64,000 nucleotides of DNA, from contig QJPP01001750.1 of the NCBI GenBank assembly GCA_003996215.1, forward strand, positions 1 to 64,000, in the 5' to 3' direction. Numbering within the stretch: position 1 is the first letter of the stretch; every line of letters begins with the position of its first letter. The stretch is from Jaltomata sinuosa (Eukaryota > Streptophyta > Magnoliopsida > Solanales > Solanaceae). Below are positions 43,494-55,303 of the stretch, one piece after another. The notes beneath the pieces are model-generated. The model had not been told where the DNA came from, did not search any database, and worked only from the letters and a program-made list of their open reading frames with translations. A program made the translations under genes and the position numbers.

Positions 43494-44733
43494 AGATATC
43501 ATGTTTATGAAACTTAAATGTCATATAGAGATTCTAATTGAATGGATAGATAATCTTTATCGTAATTTACTTGTTATAGGTCTTTAAGGCTGTACTCGAT
43601 AAAAGCTACCTTTAACGATGGGAGGTATTCATAGGTTTTACTTGACACACCTGCGCGACGTGATTCTGTGCACAGGATTGAGATCAGACCATTTATTGTG
43701 AGCCCAAATCATTGTGGTGTACCCACCCATGTGGCATCATTTGCATTTGGAGTCAGCTGGAACATCATGCACTAGTTTCCCTGACTCAATTCAATACATG
43801 GCTCATGTGGACTGTGGGCAGACCCTCATAGTGAGCCCATGAAGGGGGCGTACCATACAGCAGACCGCGATACAATTATAGGGAATACATAGATTTGAGG
43901 ACGTGGGCAATATATGTTATACATTGTACATGAACCGACATCTTATGATCATTTGTATTTGATGTAGGCACAAGACATCACCTAGGCAAATTTCTAGGTA
44001 TCATATAATAAAGAATAACTTTTAGGACATAAATATAAGAAATAATTATTAAGCTAATAAGGTCACTCATGAGATATAAATCAGACTAGAGTTTCCGATG
44101 ATCTCTTTACACAGTTGATCATCTCTAATGCTTGAAGTATGATATGCTAATGAGACTAGTATATAGGTCACCGTTTATATCTATTAGTGTATGCTCATAA
44201 GTCCTTCATCTTGATATTTGATTCACGTGAGCATCCTACTTGTTTACTTGTTATTCTGTCTGCTTTACATACCAGTACATTTTTTATATGTACTGACGTC
44301 CCTATGTTTTGGGGAGCTACATTTCTATATATGCAGGATCAGGTATACCAGCTAGTAGACTCCTCTGCTAGGCACACGCTCCGTATTAAGCAAAGTAGTC
44401 AGTAAGCTCTTCTCTCATCTATAGTTAATGGTGTCTAGTACTTTATATTCACATTTATAGACATAGTTTGGGTACATCGGGTCCCTGTACCGACCATTTG
44501 GCATTGTACAATTACAAATTTTATTGAAGGCTTCATAGACAGTGTTAAAGTATTCGTATGTATTTATAGTCCCAGTTGTCAATCGCATTCGTGTGGCCAG
44601 TTGGCTAGTTCTTCCTAGGTGCAACTCCTTATAATTGTCTTATGAATAATGTCTCATCCGCTTAACACATGTCAGTTGTATAGTATATTCTCATACGGTA
44701 CTTGTCTGCCTCATCTAGGCTCGGGGCATGACA

Positions 44734-45249
44734 TCCTTATTCAATACTGTCATTTTAATTGGAAAAACCCTTCGTCCATTCGGCCATGAGAGGGGTGTGA
44801 CAGTTGACTATCGCTACCACCTCCTTCGGGAGAGTGCTTTTGATCATCATCAGTCATCGATCCATTCAAGTTCCTGCGACATTTTTGGGAGGTAGTTTTT
44901 GAGTTGGCATGCCTACCAACTCTTTTGGATGTTCCCCCTGGTTTCCCTGTATTTAGTGTTGCAATGATACATTCCGGATGAGTTTCACTTGCTTCAGTGG
45001 GAGTCGATTTAGTTAGATGAGACTATGGTTTAAGGAAGGAGCATGTTGCTATTTTGGGAAGGTAGGTTAGGAATTTGAGTTCAAAGGAGTTTTCCATCGA
45101 TCAAAGTTTTATGGAGGCATCGTCCTATCAAGGAGGCTACTTAGGAAGCCAAGCTCGATATACGGACCTAATATACTCTCATTTTTTAGCCTTTGGGTGC
45201 TTTCTATTTCTTAACTTTTGGGGATGAAAGTTCTTTTAGTAGTGGATAT
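44734..45249 (+). pseudogene. Element G integrase C-terminus and chromodomain (degenerate)
   Basis: 44734-44797 ends in GGGGTGTGACA and may be another LTR end. From about 44890 the frames give ELA-LPT-LLDV, then YIPDESHLLQWESI, LDETMV and the chromodomain remnant VLWRHRPIKEAT-EAKLDI, with several stops. This is the same region as 4950-5240 of element A. The pre-LTR stem-loop is at 45213-45232 and a TAGTAGTGGATAT purine-rich tract precedes the LTR. Confidence 0.8.
45213..45232 (+). other. Pre-LTR stem-loop of element G
   Basis: AACTTTTG and TGAAAGTT pair over 8 positions with two G-T pairs, loop GGGA, 17 bases before the LTR. Confidence 0.65.
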
Positions 45250-48104
45250 TGTAATGATCATCGTTGTTATTTTCCCTTTTTTCATGCATTTTTACCATTT
45301 TGACCCTTTTGAAGCTTCTACACTACTTATATGACTTACTGGGATGGGTGACATGCTTCTCAAAGTGTTTGGTCAGATTTTAAAAGAGTTTCTCTATTTT
45401 AGAACTCTTAAAATTGGTATGTTTGACTTTTGTCAACATTCTAAGTAAATGGGATTGGATGAAAATTTCATCAATGTTGTTAGCTCCAGAATGTGAATTT
45501 TGGGCTAGTGGGACCTTTTGTTTAGGTCTCAAGACTTTTGGACTCATTTTGGGTACTTGGTTGGTTTTTTATGAAAAATCAGAGAAGTATTGACTTCGGT
45601 CAACATTTCATCAAGACGACCTTTGTTGGTCATTTTGATAATTTTGTCTAGTCTGAATGCTATCTCTAGTTGGGTAGCATGTTTAGTTTATATTCGTGGT
45701 ATTTCAAAAAAATCTTGAGGGTCCATTCAGGGTCATTTTTGACTTATTGAAAGCTAGTTTGCAGCATCTGGTGCAGGGGCAATTTGACCTTCGCATTCGA
45801 AGAGGGCCAAGTTTCTTGACCTTCGCGTTTGCAACTGAATCGCCATATTCGTGAAAAAGAGTTGTTGGGACTCGATCGAGTTTCCTCTTCACGTTCGTGA
45901 GGGGACCACTGCATTCATGAAGAAGGACATGCCAGTATGGTCCCATGTTTGCGATGGGGTCCCTGCATTCGCAATGAAGGGACCCCTGGCAGTATATAAT
46001 CCTTCATCTTCATTTTTAACTCTATTTTCTTTAGAAAAATTGATCCTTGGAGCCTGGAAGTGAAATTCTTGTGGGATCCTTCACCTTGAAGTGTTCGAGT
46101 AAGTTCTTGGTACCACCCTCGTGCAATTTTCAAGTTATTACACTTAATATATCCTTAATCCTTAAGAATTTGAACTCAATCCTTGAAATTTCTCATTTTG
46201 ATTTAGCAAGCTTTTGGGGCTGTTTTGAAACCTAAATCAATTCCCGTTTGCGTCCAAATCTTGGACATGGGTTTATGACCCTATAGGGAACATCATTGTA
46301 AATTTTATTTTTGATTCCATCTGTGGGCCTTGAGGGTCAATTTTTGACCCAATTTTGCGGCCTAAATTTTGAAGTAGTGTTATAGGTATCATTAGTCTTA
46401 TATTTATGTGTAGATTATATTCTTGATAGCATGGTAGCAATCCAAGGCATTGGGGGAGGAGGAGCTTTCGAGTGACGGTTCATGGGCTGATATTCAGCCA
46501 TGAGGTAGGTTACTATTTTCTTTTCTCTAGACTTAACTCAAGTAGATGATATATATAGTATAAATTGCATTTTGGTTAGGGGATTGCTAGGTAGGGTTAG
46601 GTCTATACTAATTTCTATATATGTCACTTATTTTCGAGGATTGTAGACTAGTATTTCCTTCTTGAGCCTCAGTTTAGGTTGCCCTTTATCGATTTGAGAT
46701 TAGACTATAGAATCAGGGATAGACTATAGGTTGGGTTAATATCTTATGGTAGAGTAGATTTCTTTTACCGGCCTTTGTTTTTATTGCATTATTTCTATAT
46801 TTATGTATGATGCACGACTGTTGGCCTGAGGTCGTGGACTTGGACTGATGGACTCCAAGCTAGTGTGATCTTGATATGGGGGGTGGTTTTATCATGTTTG
46901 GTGTACTTATATACATATATCTATATTTATGTACTTGTGTTGGCACTCACGCATTCAAACATACATACACGTGGATGGTGGTACGATCTGGAGTAGACTT
47001 AGAGATTTTTGATTCAAAAGAATGGGTCATACCCCACTTATTATGGCTTTTCATCTTTAAAGAGGAAATGGTACCACTTCATTGCAGGTTTCGGATTTCT
47101 GAAGGATTGTGTCATTTTTTTACTAGTATTTTCTAACTTGGGAAGAATTGTTCAAATTTTCTATTTTTAAAATAGAATCCGTACCACTTTTGTACTCAGT
47201 TCTAGGGGCATTCCTAGACCTTTTATAAGTTTACTTTTATGTTAATTAGACTATGGGAGGCCCGCAAGATGATTTGGTATTTTACTTTTTTGCATATGTT
47301 GATGAGTCTACGGGCGTCCTGTGAGATAATTCAGGGTTTTACTTTTCTGTTGATGAGCCTACGGGAGGCCTGCAAAATGATTTAGGGTTTTACTTTTTGC
47401 ATGGCCACATACTGCATTACATCATCTCATACTGCACGGCATCTCTCTCTTTTAATTTATATTGTGTGTACTAGTAGTACTATTTTCTCTTTATACTTGT
47501 ATGATTAGAATTCTAGATTCCTGGTACCGTTTGGAGATTGTAGGATAGTCTTTGACATGTTAATCCTTACTATATTATTTCTATTGTATATATTATTCTC
47601 CTGAGCTTGGTCGGCCTATGATGCCTACTGAGTACCCTGTATTTTTGTACTCATACTATATTCTGCATCTATTTATAATGTAATACCTAGTATGAGTCAT
47701 CCCCGCAGATCCACTACTCATTCGTGACTGGCTATTGTTCGGATCGTGGTGAGCTCCCGATGTTGGGAGATTTATTATTTTCCCTCTTAGACTTACTGTC
47801 TTTATTTTTGTACTTAAATAAATAGTTGTATTTTGTATATCCTTATTCGCGTACTGTGGAGGCTCTTGTACTGGTGACACTAGGTCCGCGGTTGGTATCT
47901 TGTATATATATGTTGTCTTCTTGGTTTCCTTCGGGCCCATATTGTATATTTTTACCATTTTTTATATATTAATACTTGTGGCTTGTTCTTCTTATTTATT
48001 CTGCTTCTGCATTGTTTATATTCGCCTTTATTTCCAGTTTGGGTTTTGGCTTGCCTACTTGGAGGTTATAGTAGGCGCCATCATGGCCCAATTTCAAGTC
48101 ATGA
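45250..48104 (+). repeat. LTR of element G
   Basis: Starts TGTAATGATC and ends near 48104 with a decayed counterpart of element A's LTR end (GGCGCCATCATGGCCCAATTTCAAGTCATGA against GTGCCATCATGACCGAGAAATTGGGTCGTGACA). It follows an integrase end, so it is the 3' LTR of an element whose 5' part is lost. Its start matches the minus-strand fragment 8581-9064. Three diverged units of about 60 bases (GAGCCTACGGGAGGCCTGCA.. type) lie at 47250-47395. Confidence 0.82.
45956..45999 (+). promoter_or_regulatory. Inverted repeat next to TATA box in element G LTR
   Basis: GGGGTCCCT (45956-45964) and AGGGACCCC (45978-45986) are a perfect 9-bp inverted repeat, followed seven bases later by TATATAA (45993-45999). 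It is a plausible LTR promoter with an upstream structured element; function inferred. Confidence 0.5.
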
Positions 48105-48936
48105 AGTCTTGGAAAGCAAGTTAGGGTTATAAAGAATTATTCAATAACAACTCAAGACGTTAACCCTTTTTTAATGAATCCACATAGGAATACGATGGGT
48201 TTACATAGCGGAGTTCTAAACGCCCAAGGTGAAATACATCCAAATCTCACCTAATTCCCTCGATGTTAACCCTCTAACAATAAGGACACCAACCCCATCT
48301 CTTTCTTTCTTCATCCATCTTCATGGATCTTAGCGGAGCTGATCGACTGATAGTGATGGCAGCAACACAACACGATGAAGCTTAATATGGGAAAAGCACT
48401 TCACTGGTACAAACTAAGAAGAATCAACAAGCATGAAGACACATATGGAGCAAGAAGGATTATGGAAGAGGCAGAGGCATCAATCGTCTCTCAACTTTCC
48501 TAATTTGATCTATCATTTTGTGTTATCTGAGTTGTTATTAATTTGTTGGGCCAAGCCATTTTTGGGCCTGATTTTGTATATACCTTTTTTGTTTAATAAA
48601 AGGGATGTTAGCCCGATTTTAATTTTTTTTAAAAAGGTTTACAAAGCGGATTATGATCATTATATAGTCACATTTTGATTTGTTTGGAAAAATAATTGAA
48701 AAAAATGTCATTCATTCATCGAAAGATACTGATTGATAGAAGTACGATCATCACTCACCTTTAATAATCTATAAGAGAGTATATCGATATCGATAATTTT
48801 TAGAATCAACCTGTTACGGGGTGAAACAATCCTGATTCGCACTAAATCTTATTATATTAAGTATATTCATACTGCAATTATCAGTTATACATAAACTTTC
48901 TTAAAACTCGTTAGGTAATATGATCTTACATAGAGT
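48105..48936. other. Gene-free stretch between element G and solo LTR H
   Basis: No supported gene. Its right part should belong to the sequence that solo LTR H interrupted; that sequence resumes at 50901 and within 30 bases reaches an Athila-like LTR end. Confidence 0.4.
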
Positions 48937-48941
48937 AAAGT

Positions 48942-50895
48942 TATTACGCCCCGAGCCTTACCCTGGATGTAACACGGGACCTGAGATCACAAGTGATCCC
49001 AAGCTAACCCTTGGCCTTAGCATGACTTAGAACATAACAATAAACGTATAGAGAGGAAGCTTACTAGAAATAATGAGCAACTCAATATAAAATAGAAATA
49101 TAATTCTAAGAACAATAATCTGAAACATAAAATACTGACTGTCCAACTATGTCTGAAAAGCGTCTAAAAACTGATAAGATGAGTTGCTGGGACAAGATCC
49201 CCAGATAACTCTAAGTACTGAAATAAAGTCATGAAGCTAAGAAAAAACTCATAAATAGTTCTCGAATGATGAGGACTCACCACCCTGACTGAAAATACTG
49301 TTGGGTCTATCCACGAGTCTAGGAGCGAGCACCTGAATCTGCATCATGATAGGATGCAGTACAAAGAGGCATGCGATCAGTACTATGGAATGTAAAGAGT
49401 ATGAGAGATATGCATATGTCATGATAAAAGTATACTTGAAAGCATACTTAAAACTAAAATCATGCATTAGTAGTGAAAGTTGTGGTGCAAGGACTCAAAG
49501 TAAAATCATAAGTTAAAATCATGGTATAAGTATAAGCCATAAAATAATGAGTCTAAGCCTGAAAACTAAAAGTCATATAAGCTTAGTAATTCTAAACCAT
49601 TTCTTGTGGGAGTTTCTCTTAACCGACATAAATCATGTGAGCATCATGGAGTCCAGTTTCATACACCCACACTGAAAAAAAATTATTCTAATCGGCCAAA
49701 GTTAGAACCATATGTATAAGGATCCTGAAGTGCGCCTAAAAAGGGGCAAAACCTACGATGGCAAAATAGTTCTGGACTTGGGTTTTCTAGAACCCTTTGT
49801 CAGCTTGATGCTAAATACTACTCCCAAAATATATCATAGAGCTCATACATATCATAAAAATATAATTCTCAAAAGCATAGCATGACACTAGTTAAAAATA
49901 TGATCTTGCTAAATTTCATAACTTGAAGAACAAGGCATACTATTTTCATAAACACTTAAGGTCATGTTATCTGAACATGCCAAATCTTGCTTAAAACATA
50001 TAACAAGGTCAAATTATACTAGGTTTATTTTCAAATCATAGAATAAAAGAGACATTTGTAAAAACTCATGCGAAATCATATAAATAGGATTAGAAATCAT
50101 ACAATAACGTAAGAAAAATGAATTCACAAAAAATTTTATAATTGGGTAAGAATCCTAACTTTATAAATTCATGAAAACAAAGTAAGACTTGAGCTTTTGG
50201 GCATAAGAGTGAAAGGAAATCCTTATTGAATACCCATATACCTGAACTTGAAGCTTTCTTAACTAGACCTTGAAGGTAGAGAATTGGAGAAGGAACCCTA
50301 GGCCTTGAAGCTTAAGAGAAAGATCCTTTTCTTATTTCCTGATGTTGGAACGTGAGAATGAGAAGGAAATTGTCTAAGGGTGAATAATACCCCTCTAATT
50401 AGGCCTAAAACGACTTAGATTAGGAGTTAAAAGCATAGGAAAGGTCTAAAATACCCCTAGAATACTTAAATTAAAAATTGCTAAAAAATTCGATGCAGGA
50501 CTCTACAGGCAAAAACCACAGTGTGTGGACTGCTCCATGATTCTCAAAGATTTTGTGACCCTGCATGTCTGATTTTCACAGGTGAGGTCCACGACCCATG
50601 TATCGTTCCACGATTTATGGAACCCTCCCGTGGCTCTTAGTGATTTGTTGGCCCTCATGTCTGACTTCCACGAGGGGAGACCACGATCCGTGGTCTGAAC
50701 CACGGTTCGTGGATCCCTACCGTGGTTCTCAGACAATTTGTTGGTCTGCAGGACTAGGTTCATGAGTTTAGTCCACGGCTCATGGTCTTGTCCATGGCTC
50801 ATGGACTTGGTCCATGGACCCTGTCTGAGTTTTGACAGTTTAATACTTAGGATTTCTAGTTGGGTTCTTAGCTTAGAATTTTTTGGGGTGTTACA
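48942..50895 (-). repeat. Solo LTR H (chromovirus-type, minus strand)
   Basis: 1954 bases. On the minus strand it starts TGTAACACCCC at 50895 and ends GGGGCGTAATA at 48942. It is flanked by a perfect 5-bp duplication AAAGT (48937-48941 and 50896-50900), with no internal region, primer site or second LTR: a solo LTR left by LTR-LTR recombination. Related to the LTR of element D over 49610-49820. Palindromes of CCACGG/CCGTGG type fill 50510-50820. Confidence 0.9.
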
Positions 50896-50900
50896 AAAGT

Positions 50901-51034
50901 ACTATAAAAGACCTTAAGTATTTCATTTCTTTCCATATTCCTTGTGGGATTCGATCCCAACCTATCGTTAGGTTACTATATTTGACAACGATTATTTGTA
51001 CTTATTAATGGGTGTAATTTGAATGTATTAGAGG
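50901..51034 (+). repeat. Athila-type LTR end fragment
   Basis: ATTCCTTGTGGGATTCGATC.. then GGTTACTATATTTGACAACGATT corresponds to ATTCCCTGTAGGATCGACCC.. and TATATTTGAACAACGACC at the end of element C's LTR. No primer site follows; the sequence is cut by LTR I. Confidence 0.6.
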
Positions 51035-52931
51035 CCACAATGCTCCTCCTATTTTCTATGATGGACCTCACGATGCATAGCTCAAAAGGCGCTTTGCATT
51101 GTGAGGTTCACCCTAGGCTTTTCAAATGGGAAATTTTTCCCAACTTTGTCTAATTAAGGGCAATTTGGTCCTATTACTTCTATGAAACCTACTAACATGA
51201 CTTATAAACCACTAAAGCGACCAAAACTCAGAGAAAAACATTGATTTTTCTTCTCATTCTCTCTCAAACTGCAAGGAACAGAAGTTTCTCAGAATTCAAG
51301 GTGGAGAGCTCCTAGCAAGGTTTCTTCAAATCCTCTCCTCCTTCTCAGGTATGTAAGGCTACCCCTCTTCTCGTCATTCCTCACGAATGTCATATCATGT
51401 ATTGGAATAACTCTCATGAACAAAACTAGGGTTAGGAAAATCTTAATGATTATGATAAATCTTAGATTCCTCATGAAGACCTCATGAATCTTCCTATCCA
51501 TGTCTTCTCATCTCATGTTGTACTTAAGTTATGTGTTTCTATGGATGTTCCTCCATATGCACTTATGAAATTGGTGAACCTTATGAAATTAATAGGAATC
51601 TCATGAATCAGGTAGAACTTATGGTCCTTATGAATCTACAAGTCTATGAATCTAATGAAACTATGTATCTCATGAATCTTGTGAAGTTTATGAACTTATA
51701 ATCCCCTTGAATCTTATGAAATCTCAAATTGTGAAATTTTATGATAATGTAACTTCTATGGTTTTTAATACAAACTCTTTTACTTATGTTTCAACATGAT
51801 TATATGAACTCCTCAACTATAAATTATGTTAAAACGACAATCAACATCCCAAAAGCTTACTCTTCATAATGGTATGAAAAATCTATAACTTATGAACCAT
51901 GGCAAGATGAATTATGATACTACTTTATGTAAATCCTCTATGATGTTGATGAATAACGTAACTTATGATTACGAGCCTAAAGTGTCTAACCTACCAGCTT
52001 GATCTTAGTCCCCCATTTCAATTGGGGATAGGGTTCTCAGTCGAACCTACCCGCTATATCTGAGCCCCCCATTGATACTAGGGAGAGGGTGCTCAAATAG
52101 AGCCTCCATGTCTATTGGGGTCAGGGCGCTCAGCCGAGCCCCCCATTTAATTCGCGGCCAGGGTGCTCAAATAGATTCCCCCATTTAAATTGGGTCAAGG
52201 AGCTCATACAAACATTTTTAGATATGTATAATTGTGACGGTTACACCAGTCACACCCACAATGAACGAAGAAAGGATGAACGTACTCAGTTTTCCACAGA
52301 CATGTTTCTAGTTTATGAATCTATCATGTCATGCTTATTTCTATTAGTTGTACTGCTCCATATATGTTATGTTATATTATTTCCTGCCATTTTACATACT
52401 GTATATTCGATATACTGATGCCATTCAGTGTTGCATCCTTTTACGATGCAGCTTCAGGCTATACCATACATTTGATCTACTGACGTTATTCGGCGCTGCA
52501 TCATTTTACGATGCAACTTCAGGTTCACAGGTTCGTGGGCAGGAGCATCTTAAAGTTATCACCCTCTCAGTTATTGGTGAGCCCTCCCTACTTCTTGGGG
52601 ACTTAGTCTAGACTTGCTAGTTGTTTTCAGTTTTAAGGTATACTGGGGGCCTTGCCCCCGTAGACATTATTATTTAGATTTAGAGGCTTCATAGACAATA
52701 GTTGTCAGAATTATGTTGTTTAAATTTTGACCTTCGTGTCACCACGTTTATGGAACTTTAAGTCTTCTTATTTATTAAAGTAGTTTGATGTTGATTTTCA
52801 GAATATCTAATATGCATTGTTCAAGTCTTTCGCTTATGTTAGATGAATACTCCTTATATGTCAGGTGGTTCGCTCGGGCTAGCAATAGTTTTGCGTGCCG
52901 TCCACGTCCAGGGTGTAAACTTGAGACGTAA
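51035..52931 (+). repeat. LTR I (chromovirus-type), no internal region
   Basis: Ends GTAAACTTGAGACGTAACA. Shares with the LTRs of E and F the order: ACTGACGTT.., GGCGCTGCAT, then AACTTCAGGTTCA near the end. 51990-52205 is a minisatellite; 52405-52530 holds a duplicated block of about 70 bases. The 5' boundary is not clear (placed at about 51035), and no target duplication was found. It abuts the copia RNase H fragment at 52932 without a primer site. Confidence 0.6.
51990..52205 (+). repeat. Diverged minisatellite in LTR I
   Basis: About five units of 40-50 bases of the form GAGCCCCCCATT..AATT..GGG..AGGGTGCTCA (for example near 52020, 52065, 52118, 52160). Each unit pairs a CCCCCAT arm with an ATTGGGG-like arm. 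Confidence 0.7.
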
Positions 52932-53040
52932 CAGGTTGTTCGGAGAATTGAAGATATTTATTTATATATATCTTCTTGTGTATTGTGATAGCAAGTCTAC
53001 TATGCAAGATTGCTGCTAATCATGTATTTCATAAATGTAC
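52932..53040 (+). pseudogene. Ty1/copia RNase H fragment, left part (element K)
   Basis: Translation gives GELKIF, then VYCDSKSTM, the RNase H motif around the catalytic Asp in Ty1/copia elements, then (after a one-base slip) the IAANHVFHK block. It is interrupted at 53040 by solo LTR J and resumes at 55309. Upstream copia sequence is missing. Confidence 0.75.
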
Positions 53041-55303
53041 TGTCACGATCCAATTATCGAGTCATGCGAGCACCTACTCTAAATCACCTAGATAGGAGAA
53101 CCCTTACCATCCGATTAAAATAGGTAATAAAGTAAATAAGAAACATGAAAATTTGTCTTAATGTAATAAAAACCAATTTCAAACTTTTGATTACAAATGA
53201 AAACTTTTAGAAATATGACTGAAATCTCCCTAGGAACTTGTCTAACAGGTACAAGAGCTTCTAAGAGAAGTGCAAAAGCAAAACAAGACACATCTCCCAC
53301 CAGAGGAAAGAGAGGAGTAGAAGCTGTTGGAGGTCACCATCGTCTTCACCTACGAAATATCAACTGATCCTGCAACCAGACTATACCCAAAAAGGCATAG
53401 CAAGAGTAGTATCAGTACAAACAACACGTACTGGTAGGCATCATCGGTCGACCCGAATCCGCCATATAACATCATGTAAATATCCAAAAGAAAGCATGCA
53501 TCGTAAAAGTTATACAGTCAGGGTCCCTTATCAACAATTCCTACTACCCAGATATGTTGCCCGTGAATTTCATTCACCTTTCCCCCAAGCCCCATTTCCA
53601 TATTCCGCTGCCAACTAGAACATTAGAGAACACCCCACTCTACTAACCTTGTCATACGCGATCCCCTTACAATCCTTAGATCCTACCAATCTTACCATAA
53701 ATATGGAAACCTTCCTCGTTACCAAGCCAGACCTCATTAAATGACTACCTGTGAGTTCTGCGTATTCAACCCCCAAGGTTCCTTACCCTTGACACCCCAC
53801 TGAATCAGGCACTCACCAAATACTACTCTTGATTCACTAACTCAGTCATACATGACTCCCTAAGAACCTTAGACCCTCAAAGCTCACCCGTCTTGAACCC
53901 ATCAAGCAATACACCTTACAACCTCTAGTCTTGTGACCAACTAGCCCATACATAACTGCTATGTCGGCCTGTCACTCTTGCCAAAATAGGAATTGCGAAT
54001 GTACAATGGTAACAGAATATAACCAGACAACATGAATCATCCAAGTCCATATGACTACCAATAAGACTCCCAGTCAAAAACCGGACTCAACAACCATATA
54101 AGTCATGCCCAACTATGCAAGTAACCAGACCACATATAGTTATGTCACAACTTGCAATTAACCCGGACAACCCAAGGATCCCTAGGACATCGTCTATGGT
54201 ATTTAACATGCAACCTCAATTTAAGACAGGTTCATTGCATGAGATTGACAATACGATATCATTTAGCATTCATTTCTTTATTCCCTAAACATGCATTGTA
54301 CAAGTAATACTAAAGAAATAGTTCCATGCACACATAACGCAAATTGGGAATACAATAACCATCACCTACCACGAACAGGTTTGATTCATTATTCTAACCT
54401 CGATGATCTGTACGAAGACTAACTCCGGCTTAATCAATTAAGCACATTAGTTCACATACATCGAATCCTAGACTTAATTAGGAGTACACATGCATCCACA
54501 GGAAACCCATACCCAATACCAAGAGCCTGGTACCTCCTAGCTCATTCGTCCCCTCATTATACCAACTCGGGAAATCCGCTTAGGCCTAGAAACCCTTACA
54601 ATTTATCAGCATTAGCTCTGTGAACCTACCCAAATTCTGGTTATCCGAGGACTAACGATCATAACTTCAATTTAATCAATCAAATACAGGGTCATATTAC
54701 TCATAACAGTAAATTTTCACCCCATCCAGCAAGATTAAATACGTTTATCCATCCATACTCCGTGTCCGAAGGCCTAAGCATAAAATCTCCCATCAATCTA
54801 CAACATATTATGCTTCCAAAATTAGGTCTAAACTACTCAGTTAAACCTAGCCTACCTAGACGCCAAGCAGCTGCTGCAGAAGTCTGAACACGAACTTCTG
54901 GCTCCGTGGAGGCGAATTCTGACAAGAACTAGGCGTGAAATCTGTGGGTTTTACCCCATCCGAGTGAAAATCCCTCCTCTCCATTGCTTCCAAGCCAAGA
55001 GGCACCCTAGGAGGGTTTTAGGAGCAACCCTCGTTCTTTTTGCATCTGAAGAGGAGAAGCCAGAAATATAAAACTGTTTTCTGGGTTTCTGATTCTGTCA
55101 TCCCGCTATACCGCTATAGCGGCCTTCCGGCCGCTACCGAGAAGGCGCCATAGCGGGAAAATTCTCTCTATAGCGGGATGACGTCAGACCGAACAAACTT
55201 TCAAATTCTGAAATTTTTCGTCGTTTAAATTTAGGAGGTATATTTGAAAGTTTCTGAACCCGTAACGATGTGCCTTTTAATAACGACTGAACAGGTCATT
55301 ACA
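53041..55303 (-). repeat. Solo LTR J (minus strand), inserted in copia RNase H
   Basis: 2263 bases. On the minus strand it starts TGTAATGACC at 55303 and ends ..ATTGGATCGTGACA at 53041, the same termini as element A's LTR. Flanks are TGTAC (53036-53040) and CGTAC (55304-55308), a 5-bp target duplication with one C/T change. No internal region: a solo LTR. Removing it with one copy of the duplication restores the copia reading frame across the junction. Confidence 0.88.
55097..55182. other. Nested inverted repeats (cruciform-prone block) in LTR J
   Basis: Outer arms GTCATCCCGCTATA (55097-55110) and TATAGCGGGATGAC (55169-55182) are perfectly complementary over 14 bases. Between them are the palindrome CCGCTATAGCGG (55111-55122) and a hairpin TAGCGGCC/GGCCGCTA with loop TTCC (55117-55136). 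The block lies about 120-205 bases inside the LTR start. Confidence 0.85.

Larger units (their letters stand above)
35067..44733 (+). mobile_element. Element F: large non-coding LTR retrotransposon
   Basis: Two LTRs (35067-37587, lacking its first 0.7 kb or so, and 41291-44733), a Met-tRNA primer site at 37591 and a 3.7-kb internal region with no gag or pol. The leader after the primer site and the stretch before the 3' LTR resemble those of element E, whereas the centre is unrelated and AT-rich. This is the structure of a non-autonomous large retrotransposon derivative relying on enzymes supplied in trans. The LTRs differ by about 4% over 345 bases compared by eye. Confidence 0.85.
41291..44733 (+). 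repeat. 3' LTR of element F, with SINE insertion
   Basis: Starts TGTAAGACCCC, ends GGGGCATGACA. 3443 bases including the SINE and its duplicated target. A (TA)n tract is at 41411-41440. Only short, unsupported reading frames. Confidence 0.92.

Noticed and set aside
51035..52931. LTR I as a complete solo LTR with target duplication
   Set aside because: The left boundary is unclear and GGTTG, which follows it, is not found at the left end.
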